Shown here in pieces: positions 24,290-35,653 of a stretch of DNA of 64,000 nucleotides (the first letter of the stretch is position 1; every line of letters starts with the position of its first letter). A program made the translations under genes and the position numbers. Source of the stretch: Vicia villosa (lineage: Eukaryota; Streptophyta; Magnoliopsida; Fabales; Fabaceae); NCBI RefSeq assembly GCF_029867415.1, contig NC_081184.1, forward strand, positions 106,687,692-106,751,691, written 5' to 3'. The notes under the pieces are model-generated. The model was not told the origin of the DNA, did not search any database, and saw only the letters and a program-made list of their open reading frames with translations.

Positions 24290-24413
24290 CATATCATTTA
24301 ATTATAATTTTAGAAACGGCTTCTTGCAACACAATTAAACTTAAGAAATTATGGAAATTTTATTTATAAAGCAGTGAAATAAAATACCTTTATCACATAT
24401 AAAGGGAGAAAAT
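24290..24413 (+). promoter_or_regulatory. Upstream region of NCR-like gene 1, shared with gene 2
   Basis: ATTATAATTTTAGAAACGG, TTCTTGCAAC and TTATTTATAAAGCAGTGAAA recur with few changes upstream of gene 2 (about 30541-30704). Conservation in otherwise drifting AT-rich DNA suggests a duplicated promoter. TTTATAAAG near 24364-24372 may be the TATA box. Specific nodule-expression elements were not established. Confidence 0.5.
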
Positions 24414-24685
24414 ATGGCTCAGATTACATTGTTGGTTATTGCTTTGTTCATCTCTTTTTCTCTATCTCTTGTCGTGAGGTATGCAAGTATGTCTATTTTC
24501 ACACAATTTTTTAAATTATTTTTAACACAATATAATATTACCTTACAACAACATTAATTTTTTTTTTTTAAATTGATAGTGCAGCTACCATAAGTTGTAT
24601 TACTGACAATGATTGTCCAGAGCAGATATTGCCATTAATTGTAAAATGTGTTCAAGAATTTTATGAACTCATGATGTATGAATAA
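24414..24685 (+). CDS. NCR-like secreted peptide gene 1, two exons, fourth cysteine lost
   Basis: Exon 1 (24414-24486) encodes a hydrophobic signal peptide starting MAQITLLVIALFISF. The intron is 24487-24584 (donor A|GTATGT, acceptor GCAG|C, phase 1), and exon 2 (24585-24685) encodes the mature part, 57 aa in all. The mature part has CITDNDCP and a later KC. This is the C-x5-C...C layout of nodule-specific cysteine-rich peptides, but the residue matching the fourth cysteine of gene 2 is tyrosine (QEFYEL). Exon 1 length, intron phase and flanks match gene 2 at 30705. The family is secreted into symbiosomes, where it drives bacteroid differentiation. With three cysteines this copy may be altered or decaying. 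Transcription is not shown. Confidence 0.75.
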
Positions 24686-25340
24686 CCATTTAGTTTTAAA
24701 ATGATTATGTTACTTATAAGTGTATATTTTATTTATTTATAGTAATAATTGTACTAATTTTATTTCAAAATTTGTTTTATGTTTCTCAATCCGTTGGATT
24801 TTAGTAATAAGCTCAAAATTTTATAATATAATTATAATTTTATAAACAATAATGTCACTATATAATTATAATGTTTCTGCTAAAATACCAAAAGTTAAAA
24901 AAAATTATTTGAATACAATTATCTGACCCACTAGTAGCATAAATAGACCCCCTGCCCATGTGCTCTTGAACACACTAAGTCCCTAGAGAGTACTTAAATA
25001 TGCATGGACTAGGTGAAGTTGACCCAATCATGTTGATTAGCTCACCACAGTGTGTTGTATAAGCGAGGTCATCCATGAGATATGCAACAGATCTAGGATA
25101 TACGTAGTGGAAATTCAGATAAGATAATATGAGAGATATAAAGTAGTGAAGAGAAATAATGATATGTAATAATATACATAATGGTACAAATCTTGGTAAC
25201 TGATTTAAGACCAAAAGTAATATAAATACAAGAAGGATGGGCCAGAGAGATCCATCACTTATATATAAATCACTAGCCATTAAGACTTTTCTTATTCAAT
25301 CATAGTCATGGTCAAAATGATTTCTTCAAATATTCGTTGT
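24686..25340. other. 3' flank of NCR-like gene 1 and AT-rich spacer
   Basis: The first 110 bases resemble the 3' flank of gene 2 (both contain ATTTTATTTC.AAATT followed by TTTATGTTTCTC), so the duplicated unit extends past the stop codon. After about 24800 no gene is recognised. The minus-strand open frame at 24975-25280 is hydrophobic low-complexity sequence without support. Confidence 0.45.
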
Positions 25341-25594
25341 TTTTCTTAATCATTGTTTCTCAATGGTGGGCGCGAGATACTTTACCACCTGCAGCGATGA
25401 TCTATTCATATCTAGGACGCAAGCAGCCATGGATGAGTTTTATTGTCTGAACAAAACCTTACAAACTAATGTCCTAAACATTCGTAAAAAATAGAAGAAG
25501 GATGATGCACAAGTACGCAAAGGATTTAGACCTCTAACCGCTCTCTGCCAAAATTTGGGATGCCTCTGTCCTAGATAACTTCAAGTCGCCTTCA

Positions 25595-25807
25595 TTGATA
25601 ATATTTGATGGAAAGAGAGATTTGTTAGAAGAACACATCATTGTCATCAATATACAAATGGCGATAATTAGCATGATAGATTCCCTTATATGTAAGATCC
25701 TACCTAGAACATTGAAGGAAGCGGCCATGTGCTGGTACATGAACCTTCTCAGGTTCCCCGTGACCAGTTATCAAGATTTGTCTAAGAGACTAATCCATTT
25801 GTTCTAG
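25595..25807 (+). pseudogene. Gypsy D gag fragment
   Basis: The 70-codon frame (FDGKRDLLEEHI, then LPRTLKEAAMCWYMNLL and YQDLSKRLIHLF) matches the core of the retrotransposon gag domain, where typical sequences read as 'D-G-...-H', 'L-..-A-..-W' and 'F..L...F...F'. Upstream codons in shifted frames continue the similarity from about 25400. Broken and partial. Confidence 0.6.
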
Positions 25808-26150
25808 GAAAGCAAGTATTATTAAGTATCTACCACCAATTTATTTAATGTACACCAGGGGAATTGAGAATCATTAAGAGAATAACTTGTGAGGTTCAAT
25901 GAGTAAATCATCATTAATGACCCCCTCGTTTGAAGCTACCTTCTCGCGGAAAGATGATGCCAGAATTCTACAACATTAATGACCCCCATGGTCAGTAGTA
26001 TTTAGGTTTCATTGGAATATGAAGAGAGTTATCATTGACCCACTAGCTCAAATGATGTTCTTTATTGGGATCTTTTAAGAACTTGCATTTAGATCCAGAG
26101 CACTTGCATCCCTTTAAAGTGCAAAAATCGTAGCAGTCGGGTATCTAGTG

Positions 26151-27495
26151 CAGTGGCGGATCTACTGGGGGGCGGGCAGGTGCCGCTGCACCCCTCACTT
26201 TTTTTTAATTTATTTTTCATTAACTAAAACAATATGGTTTGGCCTAAATAAAAAAAATACAACTCTCAATTTTTCACTCTCTGAAACCTTTTTTTGTCTC
26301 TCCAAGCCACCACACAAGTACACAACATCACACATCAAAATCTCCGTCCATCTTATACGACTTCTAATTCTAACGCCGCGACGACAATGACCACATTTTT
26401 CACAACTTTGAAGGCAACAACATTTTTGTTCATGGCTTCGACGACTGACGGCTTTTTCAAGGTTTTGACGGCGGAGGCGGTTTGTTTTCTCTCCCTCACT
26501 GTCACACAAATTTCAATCAAAAGCTATATGATTGTGTGATTCTATCTCTTAATTTCTAAATGAATGACAATTGCTTTGCTCTTCTCTTTTTCCTGCAAGT
26601 TATAGTGTATTACAATTTACAAACTAAAAATACATTATCATCTGTAGTGAGAGTTAAGTTCATTTGTGAGTTATTTCATTTTGAAATCCATTAGAAATTT
26701 AGAGTTAAAACATATTGTGGGGTTAATTTCATTTTGAAATTCATTAGAAATTTAGAGTTAAAACATAGTTTAGGGTTAATTTCATTTTGAAATCCATTAG
26801 AGATTTATAGTTAAAACATAGTTTGGGGTTAATTTCATTTTGAAATCAAGTTTTCCTTTCAATGTTAAAGGAATCCATTTAGAAAACTTTAGACCAAAAT
26901 GACATGATGGCTCTATTTTTCTTGCTTCTTGCAAGTTATAAAACTACCCAAAATAACCCTGTTTTGCTTTCAAAAATTCTGCTTTGCTTTATATCAAAGT
27001 GGCTTTGCATTGCTTTTAAAGGCTTTGTTTAGTGTGTTTAATATTTCAAACCTTTAGAAACTATGAGTAATCGCTAACTATCAGTTATTGTTTAAACGAT
27101 TTGAATGAGGACCATATGTTTAATAGTTTTAAATTTTAATAATATTGTTTGTCTATTTTTTTAGAAGCTATATAGTGGTTAAACATAATACAATTGATGA
27201 TTTTTTAAAAGAAAAAGTTTTGATAAAGATGAAAATTATATAGCTTCAACATCGATATTTGAGGAATAAGTTTTCGGTGATCAAATAATTCAACTTTTTA
27301 AAAGAGTGAAATGCGTTTACTTTCATTTGAGATTAAATATCTTTTTTATATATATTCTACTTTCAATTTTGTGTTGATGTTATTTTCTCTTTCATTTTAG
27401 TAATTAAACTATATTTGAATTTTATAAATTTTAATTATAATAATTTAGTTAATATTTGTCGCTCCCCCTAATATTTTAGGCAAGATCCGCCACTG
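26151..27495. mobile_element. Non-autonomous hAT transposon with perfect ends
   Basis: A 13-bp perfect terminal inverted repeat, CAGTGGCGGATCT at 26151-26163 and its complement at 27483-27495, is flanked by the exact 8-bp duplication ATCTAGTG (26143-26150 and 27496-27503). An 8-bp duplication with CAG-type ends is the hAT signature. At 1345 bp with no transposase motif it is non-autonomous. Perfect ends and duplication suggest it is younger than the gypsy element it sits in. Confidence 0.9.
26680..26860 (+). repeat. Tandem repeat of about 58 bp inside the hAT element
   Basis: The unit TTTCATTTTGAAATCCATTA, then GAAATTTAGAGTTAAAACAT and a short G-rich spacer, occurs about three times with few changes, plus a partial copy ending in AAATCAAG. 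Confidence 0.8.
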
Positions 27496-27651
27496 ATCTA
27501 GTGGTATACACCCCTGCTTCCTACAGTATTATCATTGTCACACTCATGTTCGACGCCCTTGAAGCATTTCTATCAATGCTCTATTTAACCATGAAATATC
27601 CCTTGGATGATATATAGGCATTGTAAGAGGAGATAAGGAAATGGCTAAAAG

Positions 27652-28164
27652 ATGTTATTAAGCCAATGTGAGAATAAAAAGGTGGCAATGACGGTGTTCT
27701 CAACGCCAAAATCAAATGCTCACATTATTAACTTTGTGGATCTCGTTCCAATGAAGGAATATGTTGATGAAAAAAGGGTTCCTAATGAAGATAGGAAAGA
27801 CTTTCAAATCGGCCTAACAATTAATAAACCACAAAAGTACGGACTTTGTGATGAGGGAGGAAGAAGACGAGATTATGGGACTACTCCAAGAAAATATACA
27901 TATGTTTGTATTGTTCCCTCAAACATGTCACACTTAGATGACAACCTCATATGCCATTGCTTCTCCCTTAATATGAATTTAAAACTCATGGTTCAGAGGA
28001 AGCAAAAGATTGGCGAGAAAAGAAGAATGGTTGTCAATGAAGAGGTAATAAAGTTGCGAGATCAAGTACTCGACTTGGTTAGCAAATTTAGTGATAGTGA
28101 AGAAGACAATAGGAAAGTGGAGCATGTGTGTGGATTTCATCATCCTCAACCAAGTGTTTTCTAA
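27652..28164 (+). pseudogene. Gypsy D polyprotein fragment before reverse transcriptase
   Basis: A 170-codon open frame without an assigned domain. It lies between the gag and RT remnants on the same strand, so I take it as the spacer between protease and RT of gypsy D. It includes MKEYVDEKRVPNEDRKD and a late acidic stretch. It may hold its frame by chance in decayed sequence. Confidence 0.4.
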
Positions 28165-29960
28165 ATACTTTTATCCTTGTCCAAACATAAACAAATTGAT
28201 TAATGGGTCGTTAGGGTACTGAGTAAACAAATTCATGGATGCTTACTCCAATTTCAACCAAATCAAAAGGCATATAACTGATGCACCAAGAATTAATTTC
28301 ATGACCAATAACTACAACTACTAATCTGAAGTGATTTTGTTTGACCTCAAGAGTGCTAGAACAATTTAGCAGAAGTTAACGGAGACGGTGTTCAAAAATC
28401 AAATCATATACAATTTGGGGTTTATATAGACGACATGGTGGTAAAGACCCCATAAGGAAAAAAATCACGGTAGTGACTTTAAAGAAATATTAAGTTTGAC
28501 CATAAAATATAGTATGCATATTAATTCACCCAAATGTTCATTTGGGGTCCAAGTCGAAAAGTTCATCGGTTTCATGCTAACCCAAAGAGGATTTAAGGTG
28601 AAACCTGACAAATTCCAAGCGATAATTGACATGAGAAGCCCGATTTTAGTCAAGAAAGTTTAGTAGATAATTGGGAAAAATCCAGTCTAAGGGATAAATT
28701 GTTCCATTTTTTCCCAACGTTAATAAAGAAGGAAAGATTTGAATAGACATGGGAATGCGATGAAGCTTTTCTAAAATGAATATTTTTATATCCCTATATT
28801 AACTTATCAGGAGGAAGGAACACCTATTTTTTTGTATCTAATAGTAATTAACAACGCCATGAATTCCATCATAGTACAAGATTTATATGGTAAGGATAAG
28901 ACTATGTATTTCGTAAGTAAGCTTTTAAAGGGTGATGAGTTGAGGTATCAAAATATTTAAAGGTTGGAATTAACTCTAGTCACAAGTACAATAAGAAACC
29001 TAAGGCCGTATTTCCAAAGGCGTCGAATTATAATCAAGACAAATTATCCAACTCGACAAGTTTTAAGAAATCCAAATCTAGCAAGAAGAAAGGTTTCATG
29101 GTCAATAGATCGGTTTGAATAAAAAATTACCTTAATACAAAAACATAAAATCTTAGGTCTTAGTATATTTCTTAGTAGAATTTACTTTTTATATTGGCGA
29201 GGAATGCCCTCATGTATGGATTTCTATCGCTCAATGGTGCTTCAAACCTAAACGTAAGTGGAGTAGGGGTAGTGCTAGAAAGGCCAAATGACATCTTAAT
29301 TGAAAAGTCATTACGCTATCTTGAAAGACATATTATCAAGTATGTTAATACATATGACAAATGCCAATGATTCACAAATTTACATCATGCCCTAGCTGAG
29401 ATCTAAGATTCAACCACCTTGCCCTAGTTGTTTAATCAATGGGCCGTGGACATTTTAGGCCCTTTTCCTCTAGCTCCCAAGAAATTAAATTTTTTTCTTG
29501 TAGGTGTTGATCGTTTCACCAAGTGGATTTAGTCTAAAGTAGTATCAAAGATCATAGGGAACAGGGTACGGAGTTTTTATTGGAAACGAATAAGCTATAA
29601 ATTCGGTCTCCCAAACTATATTGTCTCCAATAATGGGACCCAAATCGAAAATTCCACAATGGTTGAGTTTTGAAAACAGTTGAGAGTAAAAACCAATTTA
29701 TCTCAATGGAAAATTCTTAAGTTGAATCAACTAAGAGGGTTATCCTGAATGGGATCAATAAGAAGCTCGATAACTTGAGTTGTTGCATGAAGTATACTGG
29801 TCATACCATACAACACTGAATTCGTCCATCAATGAAACACCATTCAAGATGGTAAATGGCTCTGACGTTGTGATAAGTGTGGAGATCGACATGCCAAACT
29901 AACGATATGAGCATTTTAACAAAGAGACAAGAACGCGTGAAATTTACTTTTCTAGTATTT

Positions 29961-30540
29961 AACACTAACGATTAACCCTATTTTTGAAATTGCCATATGC
30001 GATTTAAATACATATAAGCACCAGTAATCATTATGCTTGTTTCTCATAGAAAACAAAACACATGTTAAGTGTCACGCCAATTTGATCGATGAAAAGTGAG
30101 AGGTAGCTCACATGCAAGAACTCCACACAAAAAAACTACGTACGATAGCTAACTAGTTCTCTTTTTTTTTTCCATGGCAAGATAACACAACATTTTTTTC
30201 AACTCATGTAATTTCCATAATTGATATGTATTAAACCTTGATAAAATAACTTGTAAAAAATAAAACCATACAATAGTATTTGTAATATAAATAAACTTGT
30301 TGTTATCTGTTCCATGCTTCATTTATACAGCTAGTTTTATTATCATTATTTATTGTTGTTTCCCTTTTTAGATATTTTCCGAATCTATTGTGAAAGGCTA
30401 AAATATAAATTTATATTAAAATAAAAAATAATAAGTTTTTATAGTAAACAAAATTTTTATGAGAGAATTTTATTGAAATTAAATGATCCTTGAGTTGGCT
30501 AAAGAGATACCCACAACAGTTTTATAAGACATTTAACATT
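29961..30540. other. No gene recognised
   Basis: AT-rich spacer between the gypsy integrase remnant and the upstream region of NCR-like gene 2. No motif found. Confidence 0.4.
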
Positions 30541-30609
30541 AATTATAATTTTATAAATGGACTCTTGCAACTCCTATATACCCTAAATAAATACTAAATA
30601 ATTGGAGTT

Positions 30610-30653
<44 letters not shown>

Positions 30654-30704
30654 TTATTTTTATAAAGCAATAAAAAAAATCTATATTTACATGCAGAGAA
30701 AAAT
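30541..30704 (+). promoter_or_regulatory. Upstream region of NCR-like gene 2, with AT microsatellite
   Basis: Shares ATTATAATTTTATAAATGG, CTCTTGCAAC and TTTTTATAAAGCAATAAAA with the gene 1 upstream region. A pure (AT)n tract of about 36 bases (30613-30648) lies between the two conserved blocks and is absent from gene 1, so it has expanded inside the promoter. TTTATAAAG near 30658-30667 is a possible TATA box. Confidence 0.5.
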
Positions 30705-30983
30705 ATGGCAGAAACTCTCGTTTTTATTTATGCTTTGATCATCTTTCTTTCTTTATCTTTTGTTGTTACCACTAAAAGTAAGTTATTTTTTAACACCATT
30801 CTCTAATTTATATTATATACTATATAAAATCATATGTTAATAACATTATTAATTCTATTTTACTTATTTGATAATGTAGCTAACATTCGTTGTGTTTCAG
30901 ACAATGATTGTCCAGTGCAGTTTTTACCTATAGTTATTAAGTGCATTGATAAGTTCTGTGAGCTCTCAATTTTTGTGGGTTAA
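30705..30983 (+). CDS. NCR-like secreted peptide gene 2, two exons, four cysteines
   Basis: Exon 1 is 30705-30777 (73 nt, signal peptide starting MAETLVFIYALIIFLSLSF). The intron is 30778-30879 (donor A|GTAAGT, acceptor GTAG|C, phase 1), and exon 2 is 30880-30983, giving 58 aa. The mature part has CVSDNDCP, then KCIDKFCEL: C-x5-C-x10-C-x4-C, the four-cysteine pattern of nodule-specific cysteine-rich (late nodulin) peptides. Signal peptide, short single intron at the signal/mature border and very short exon 2 all fit. Known members act in symbiotic nodule cells on bacteroids; this product's target is unknown. The mature part is rather acidic to neutral, unlike the strongly cationic antimicrobial members. 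Confidence 0.85.
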
Positions 30984-31119
30984 CAATTTTTATTAATTGT
31001 GGTTAGTGTTACAATTAAGTTTAAAAATAATTATATTACCTGTAAAGTTATGATTTTATTTGGTATATAATAATATTTTTACTTTTGTATTTTATTTCTA
31101 AATTCAATTTATGTTTCTC

Positions 31120-33010
31120 CTCCCTTTCAATTTTTATGTCAAGATGAAGCTTCTATTACTATATTGGGAAAATATTCACATAGAAGACACCACAAACAAA
31201 AATGTCACTAAATAATATAACAAGCTATTTTAATAAATAAATGTAAAAACAATAAATTTAATAAGTATTTAAAAAAGATTTAATTTATGACAGATAGAGA
31301 GTATTGGCAAATTAAGCTAGGGTTGCCTTCTTTTTATAATGGGTATATGTTGGATAGGGTTTAATTATTTCAATCAATCATATAAAGAATGTTTCTTTAT
31401 AGTTTTATAATTTATGAATGGTTAATCAATCTTCTTATTAACAAACTAAATTCTTGCATCTAAAATTTTTTGTAGATGGATAGCATAGATAGTAAAAAAC
31501 TGATTAATATATCTTGGAAAATTATTTGTCCACCTTTGTCTAGATGAGGTCTTGGTCCGAGAGATATTAAGACAATAAACAAAGTTGGTTGTTTATCACT
31601 TTGTAAGAAGTTGTTGATTATCAATAATTAATGATCTTCAATGTTTATTAGTAGATACTTCAGACACCAAAAACCAATAATGCATCATATTTTTTTCTTC
31701 AATATGGCTTGACATTAAACCTTCCTTTTCATTTATGAAGAAACATAATAGATGGAAGGTTTGTAATGGGAAAAATATTGATTTATAAACTAACAATTGG
31801 TTGGGGTACAAAATAAAGATTTAAACCTAGTATTTCCAAAATGGTGATCTATCATATAAAGATTTCTATGAATGTATCAAGAGAGATCACATTGAGCCTT
31901 CATGTAAAAAATTCATTTGGCATCTCTACATAACACCTGTTAAGTCATTAGTGTTAGACGACGACAACTTATCGAGAGGGGGTTGAATAGATACCCTAAT
32001 TCAAAATTGACATTTTAAAATAATTTTTGAAAATTATAAAAGCTATGCTAAGCGGAAGGTTTGACCTAGATCGATAAAGTCGTCTAAATCAAACTAATTA
32101 TTGGAAACTCGGATATGGGCACAATTATAAGAGATGGATAACAATGATAAGCGAGTTGATACACAAAATTCTCAATCAATCATTTTAATAGGCCTATTAA
32201 GGTAACCTATCTCCAATGAAAATATTAAGAAAAACGTAAATTGACAAATTATCGAACACTTGACGTGTGATTAATTTTTCGGATTTTACTTTCGAGTTCG
32301 TTGATATCAAAAACCTCTTAAAACAACTAAGATTATAAGGCAATCAACAAACCAATTTAGCTTTCAACAATCAAGGAAAATTCTCTATGAATCGATTACT
32401 TTACCAATGTATTTAACAATTTTATTATGAAAAGTAAATGAGAGAGATAGGACACGAGGAGTTATTTAGGCAGTTAACCAATTGTCCTTGCTACGACTAT
32501 GTCTGCGCCCAATTCTAATGTGGAATTGAGATATCAATCTTACTATGCAAAAAATTGTTTACAAGAGAAATGTAGCAATCCAACCCTACAAACCCAATGT
32601 TTAATGTTGATCCTTGCACTTCTCTTCCCTTGATCTGAGTTTGACCAAGTCACCCAACAAAGCCAATTGATTCATCGTCTCGTGCTACTCCTTTGCAAGA
32701 AACACCATTTCTTCAAATCTTTCACTCGGTCGAATCCAAATTCCAAATTATTGTCACCCAAGATTACCAATTGATTCACTGTTTCACGCTACTCCTTTGC
32801 AATAACCTCCCATTCTTCAAAGCTTTGACTCAATCGAATCCAATTGCATAACTTTTGTCAAAACCACCAAATCAACACCTTGATCTTGGAGGAGAAACCC
32901 TCAGAGTTTTTCCACTGAAATCCCCAAAGATTCCCAACCTAATTACCAGATACACCTACATAACACGAGAGTAAGAGAAAACTTATAAAACATATAAACA
33001 TGATATACCT
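31120..33010. other. No gene; LTR-like remnant and a 104-bp tandem duplication
   Basis: Around 31965-31985 the sequence TATCGAGAGGGGGTTGAATA resembles the R-region found in the other copia LTRs of this window, so about 31950-32990 is probably a decayed LTR. Within it CCAATTGATTCATCG (32663) recurs as CCAATTGATTCACTG (32767), two diverged copies of a unit of about 104 bp with shared GCTACTCCTTTGCAA. No coding seen. Confidence 0.4.
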
Positions 33011-33014
33011 AACA

Positions 33015-33970
33015 AAATCATGGCCTCCCCGTCAGTTTGACACTCGAGGAGAGCTTTGGTATTTATGTACTGGGAAGCCATGATAGGTTCGCCCCGATCA
33101 TCGCAGATCTATTTTCCATCAGGGGTATTATGCTTGGCCGGCCTAAAGCCACCAACATACCGAACGAGCACCTGGCATGCAGCCCGATCACGGTCGTCAA
33201 GATCATCGTCCCTATATATATAAGCATATGTCCCCCTCTCGAAATGCTCGTACTGCCACTCCTAGGGAAACTTACATGCTAACCCACTATTTACCTCCCC
33301 TTCCTCCTGATACTTCACAATATCGAGCAGGGTCATGCCTGCCTAGGGGTGAGAGGCTTTATCACAAAGTACCTATCTTTAATGTGTTTCACAGAGTCTT
33401 GGTAAATGCCGAAAAACTTCCTTGACTGCTTGAAGGAAATCCAGGCATATTTCCCGTCAGACTCACTCTTCCTCTGTAGATGGAAGACCCTGAAGAATAA
33501 GCCTATGCTCGGCTCAACCTCGAGGTAGCGGCAGACATGCTCGAACGCCCGAAGGAAGGCCAAAGTGTTGGGATGGAGTTGGGAGGGAGTCAGCTGCAGC
33601 TAATTAAAAACGTTCGTCTGTAAGACCGTGAAAGGCACCTGCATCCTCACCTCCTCAAAGGCGAACTCGTACATCGCGAAACGGTTCCTCGCAAATTCTG
33701 AGCAGATCCGTTGGTGAAACTTAGGTGGATAGGCCCTCCACGATCTTTCGATGCTTAGCTCAAGGTCCTCGACGATGTTGAACGCTTCCTAGTGATGTGT
33801 TGCGAAACGCAAAACTATGTCAAACGCGTCAGGAGCCACCCATTCCTCAAGTCTCCTCGGCGGGACAACTTGCTTGGTGGGAGCACCCTAATCGGCAGGA
33901 ACGGACCTCTCCTCGAGATCATCCTTCACATCCACCAGATCGATCTCAGGGTTTTCATCGGCCATTTTAC
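33015..33970 (-). pseudogene. Gypsy-type gag N-terminal domain, decayed
   Basis: On the minus strand a start near 33966 leads through several stops to a clear open piece at 33563-33333: FLRAFEHVCRYLEVEPSIGL, then FFRVFHLQRK, KYAWISFKQSR and HIKDRYFVIKP. This is the 'putative gypsy-type transposon' domain found at the N-terminus of many plant gypsy gag proteins. Coding resemblance continues to about 33015. The local GC content is higher than in the flanks, as is common for this element class. A non-functional fragment; pol was not found. Confidence 0.65.
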
Positions 33971-33999
33971 CTTAAAAACAAAGGAAACTGTGAATTCGA

Positions 34000-35568
34000 C
34001 TATAATTAAATCCACCCTTCCACCGCAAATCAAGTGAAAGGGTGAGGATAGATGGTCGGCCCAAAAACACCCTTCTTTATACGGACAAGTCAACGCACAG
34101 GAATGCCGCTCATGCGGTAGGGGTGGATCCTCCTCGGGGCATACCTCTCATATCCTCGCTAAACTCATATCTCGCCCGGCTAAAACATGCAGAGAAAAAC
34201 AAATCCTCCCCGTCTCATTCATAGCCTCTTCAAGGTCAATCAAAGGTTGTTCGTCCTACTCATCTAAATTCCCTCATAACATTTTCTCATCATCGGCATA
34301 TTCATGGAGTGCTCGAGAAATTCATGCAATTTCCAGACACTCGAGCGAGGAAATTTCAAACAAATCGCTGCTATGCGCCTATTTATAACTCGTTAATCAA
34401 CCCTAAGAATCCAAGATGATAGCAATTCATAACGAAGTTAAGATAAGATTACTTACTTATGGGAAATAGAAAGTTGAGAAGATTGCGGTGACGAGAAAGA
34501 TCCTTGTTCTTGATAGCGGAGCAACAGGGAGAAAAGACTTAGCAAAATGTTCAAATGGTTCTCTTTTCCCCCTTTTATAGCAGAGCGTTACGGGGAAATG
34601 CTAAGGGGAGCCATCATTACCATTATTACCTAGGCTGCTAGACTCCCCTAGGTCATGATGGCGCTGCAATTACTTGCCACGCGTCATAAATGACCTGACA
34701 TTCCATCTGAAGAGGAAAGCATTTCATATTCCCTAGACACGTAAAGGCCAATGAAACAATCCACCTCTTCGGCACAAGGCTCCTCGGGAACTCTCAAACA
34801 ATCGTATCAATTAAATATCCCGGTAAGTCGAGGACGCGATACCCGTCAGGATACGTCCTCGTCCTCACACGACACCCAATCAATTAGGAACACTCGTACG
34901 ATCCTCCGCGGATAACAGCTACGATCAGGGCGGCGTAAAACGACCTCGATCTCTACGGTGCTCCCCGATTGCCGAACAACATAAAGTCATTGCTTCTGCT
35001 AGAAACAAAGACTTGGAGGGCTCCTGCTCTGGTCTAGGCCGAGCAGGCCTAACACTTATCACTAACGAGTAGGCCCAATCCTTGGGCTGAGGCCGAGCAG
35101 GCCATTCACGCTCCTGGCCCAATAACACTAGCCGTTACAAAAGCCAAGTCCACGTGCTCACTAAAAAGCACGTGGTAAAATCCGCTAGCGCGGGATTCAG
35201 GCAACACTCTCTGAACTATACGCTCTATCCACCCAGAATGTGAGCCACTAGCTGACTCAGCCCTACCACGTGGGATTCTGGCAGTTTTGTAGCACGTCAG
35301 CCTCCAATGAATCTAACCCAATTAGGAAACCTTGGCCCAACGGTAGGGGCTATAAATACCCTCAACCATTAGAGGGTCAAGTATTCAGTATTCATTTCAC
35401 TTCACCTTTTCTGTACTTGTTCTCCTTGTTCTCAAACTTACTTTAGTATTGGAGTACCTTGCAGGTACATCCCCCCAGTTTGCAGAAGTCCAATACATTG
35501 CAGGCCACGATGATCCGTCTGATCAAGTAAGATCATATGTCAATATTAATTAAATAAAGTAAAAAATA

Positions 35569-35569
<1 letters not shown>
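34000..35569. repeat. LTR-like region with two opposed promoters
   Basis: On the minus strand GCTATAAAAGGGGG (about 34570-34583) followed by a leader toward the gypsy gag looks like that element's promoter. On the plus strand GGGCTATAAATACCC (about 35348-35362) followed by CTTGTTCTC-type leader sequence and GCAGGTACATCCCCCCAG looks like the R-U5 of a different, plus-oriented LTR. Boundaries and partners were not resolved. No protein-coding gene seen. Confidence 0.4.

Positions 35570-35602
<33 letters not shown>
35570..35602 (+). repeat. (AAT)n microsatellite
   Basis: About ten uninterrupted TAA/AAT units, followed by A-rich sequence up to the insertion site of the complete Sirevirus. Confidence 0.9.
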
Positions 35603-35653
35603 TAAACAAAAGAAAAAGAAAAAGAAATAAAAAAATAAATTAAGGAAACAAGT

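Larger units (their letters stand above)
25341..29960 (+). mobile_element. Decayed Ty3/gypsy element D, interrupted by a hAT element
   Basis: Plus-strand gypsy landmarks occur in order through many stops: gag (25595-25807), pre-RT polyprotein (27652-28164), reverse transcriptase (about 28400-28680, CSFGVQVEKFIGFMLTQRG and DKFQAIIDMRSP), RNase H traces, and integrase (about 29350-29960, WAVDILGPFPLAPKK, VDRFTKW, FGLPNYIVSNNGTQ). The order gag-RT-RNase H-integrase is gypsy. The phrasing is like the Tat/Retand branch, but lineage is tentative. No LTRs were identified. A hAT element at 26151-27495 splits gag from pol. Confidence 0.7.

Noticed and set aside
24975..25280. 101-aa hydrophobic minus-strand ORF as a membrane protein
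   Set aside because: Leucine/isoleucine/tyrosine-rich sequence typical of chance translation of AT-rich DNA, without homologous neighbours or motif.
26210..26539. Short ORFs inside the hAT element as a transposase remnant
   Set aside because: Low-complexity Thr/Ser-rich and basic sequence with no hAT dimerisation or catalytic motif.
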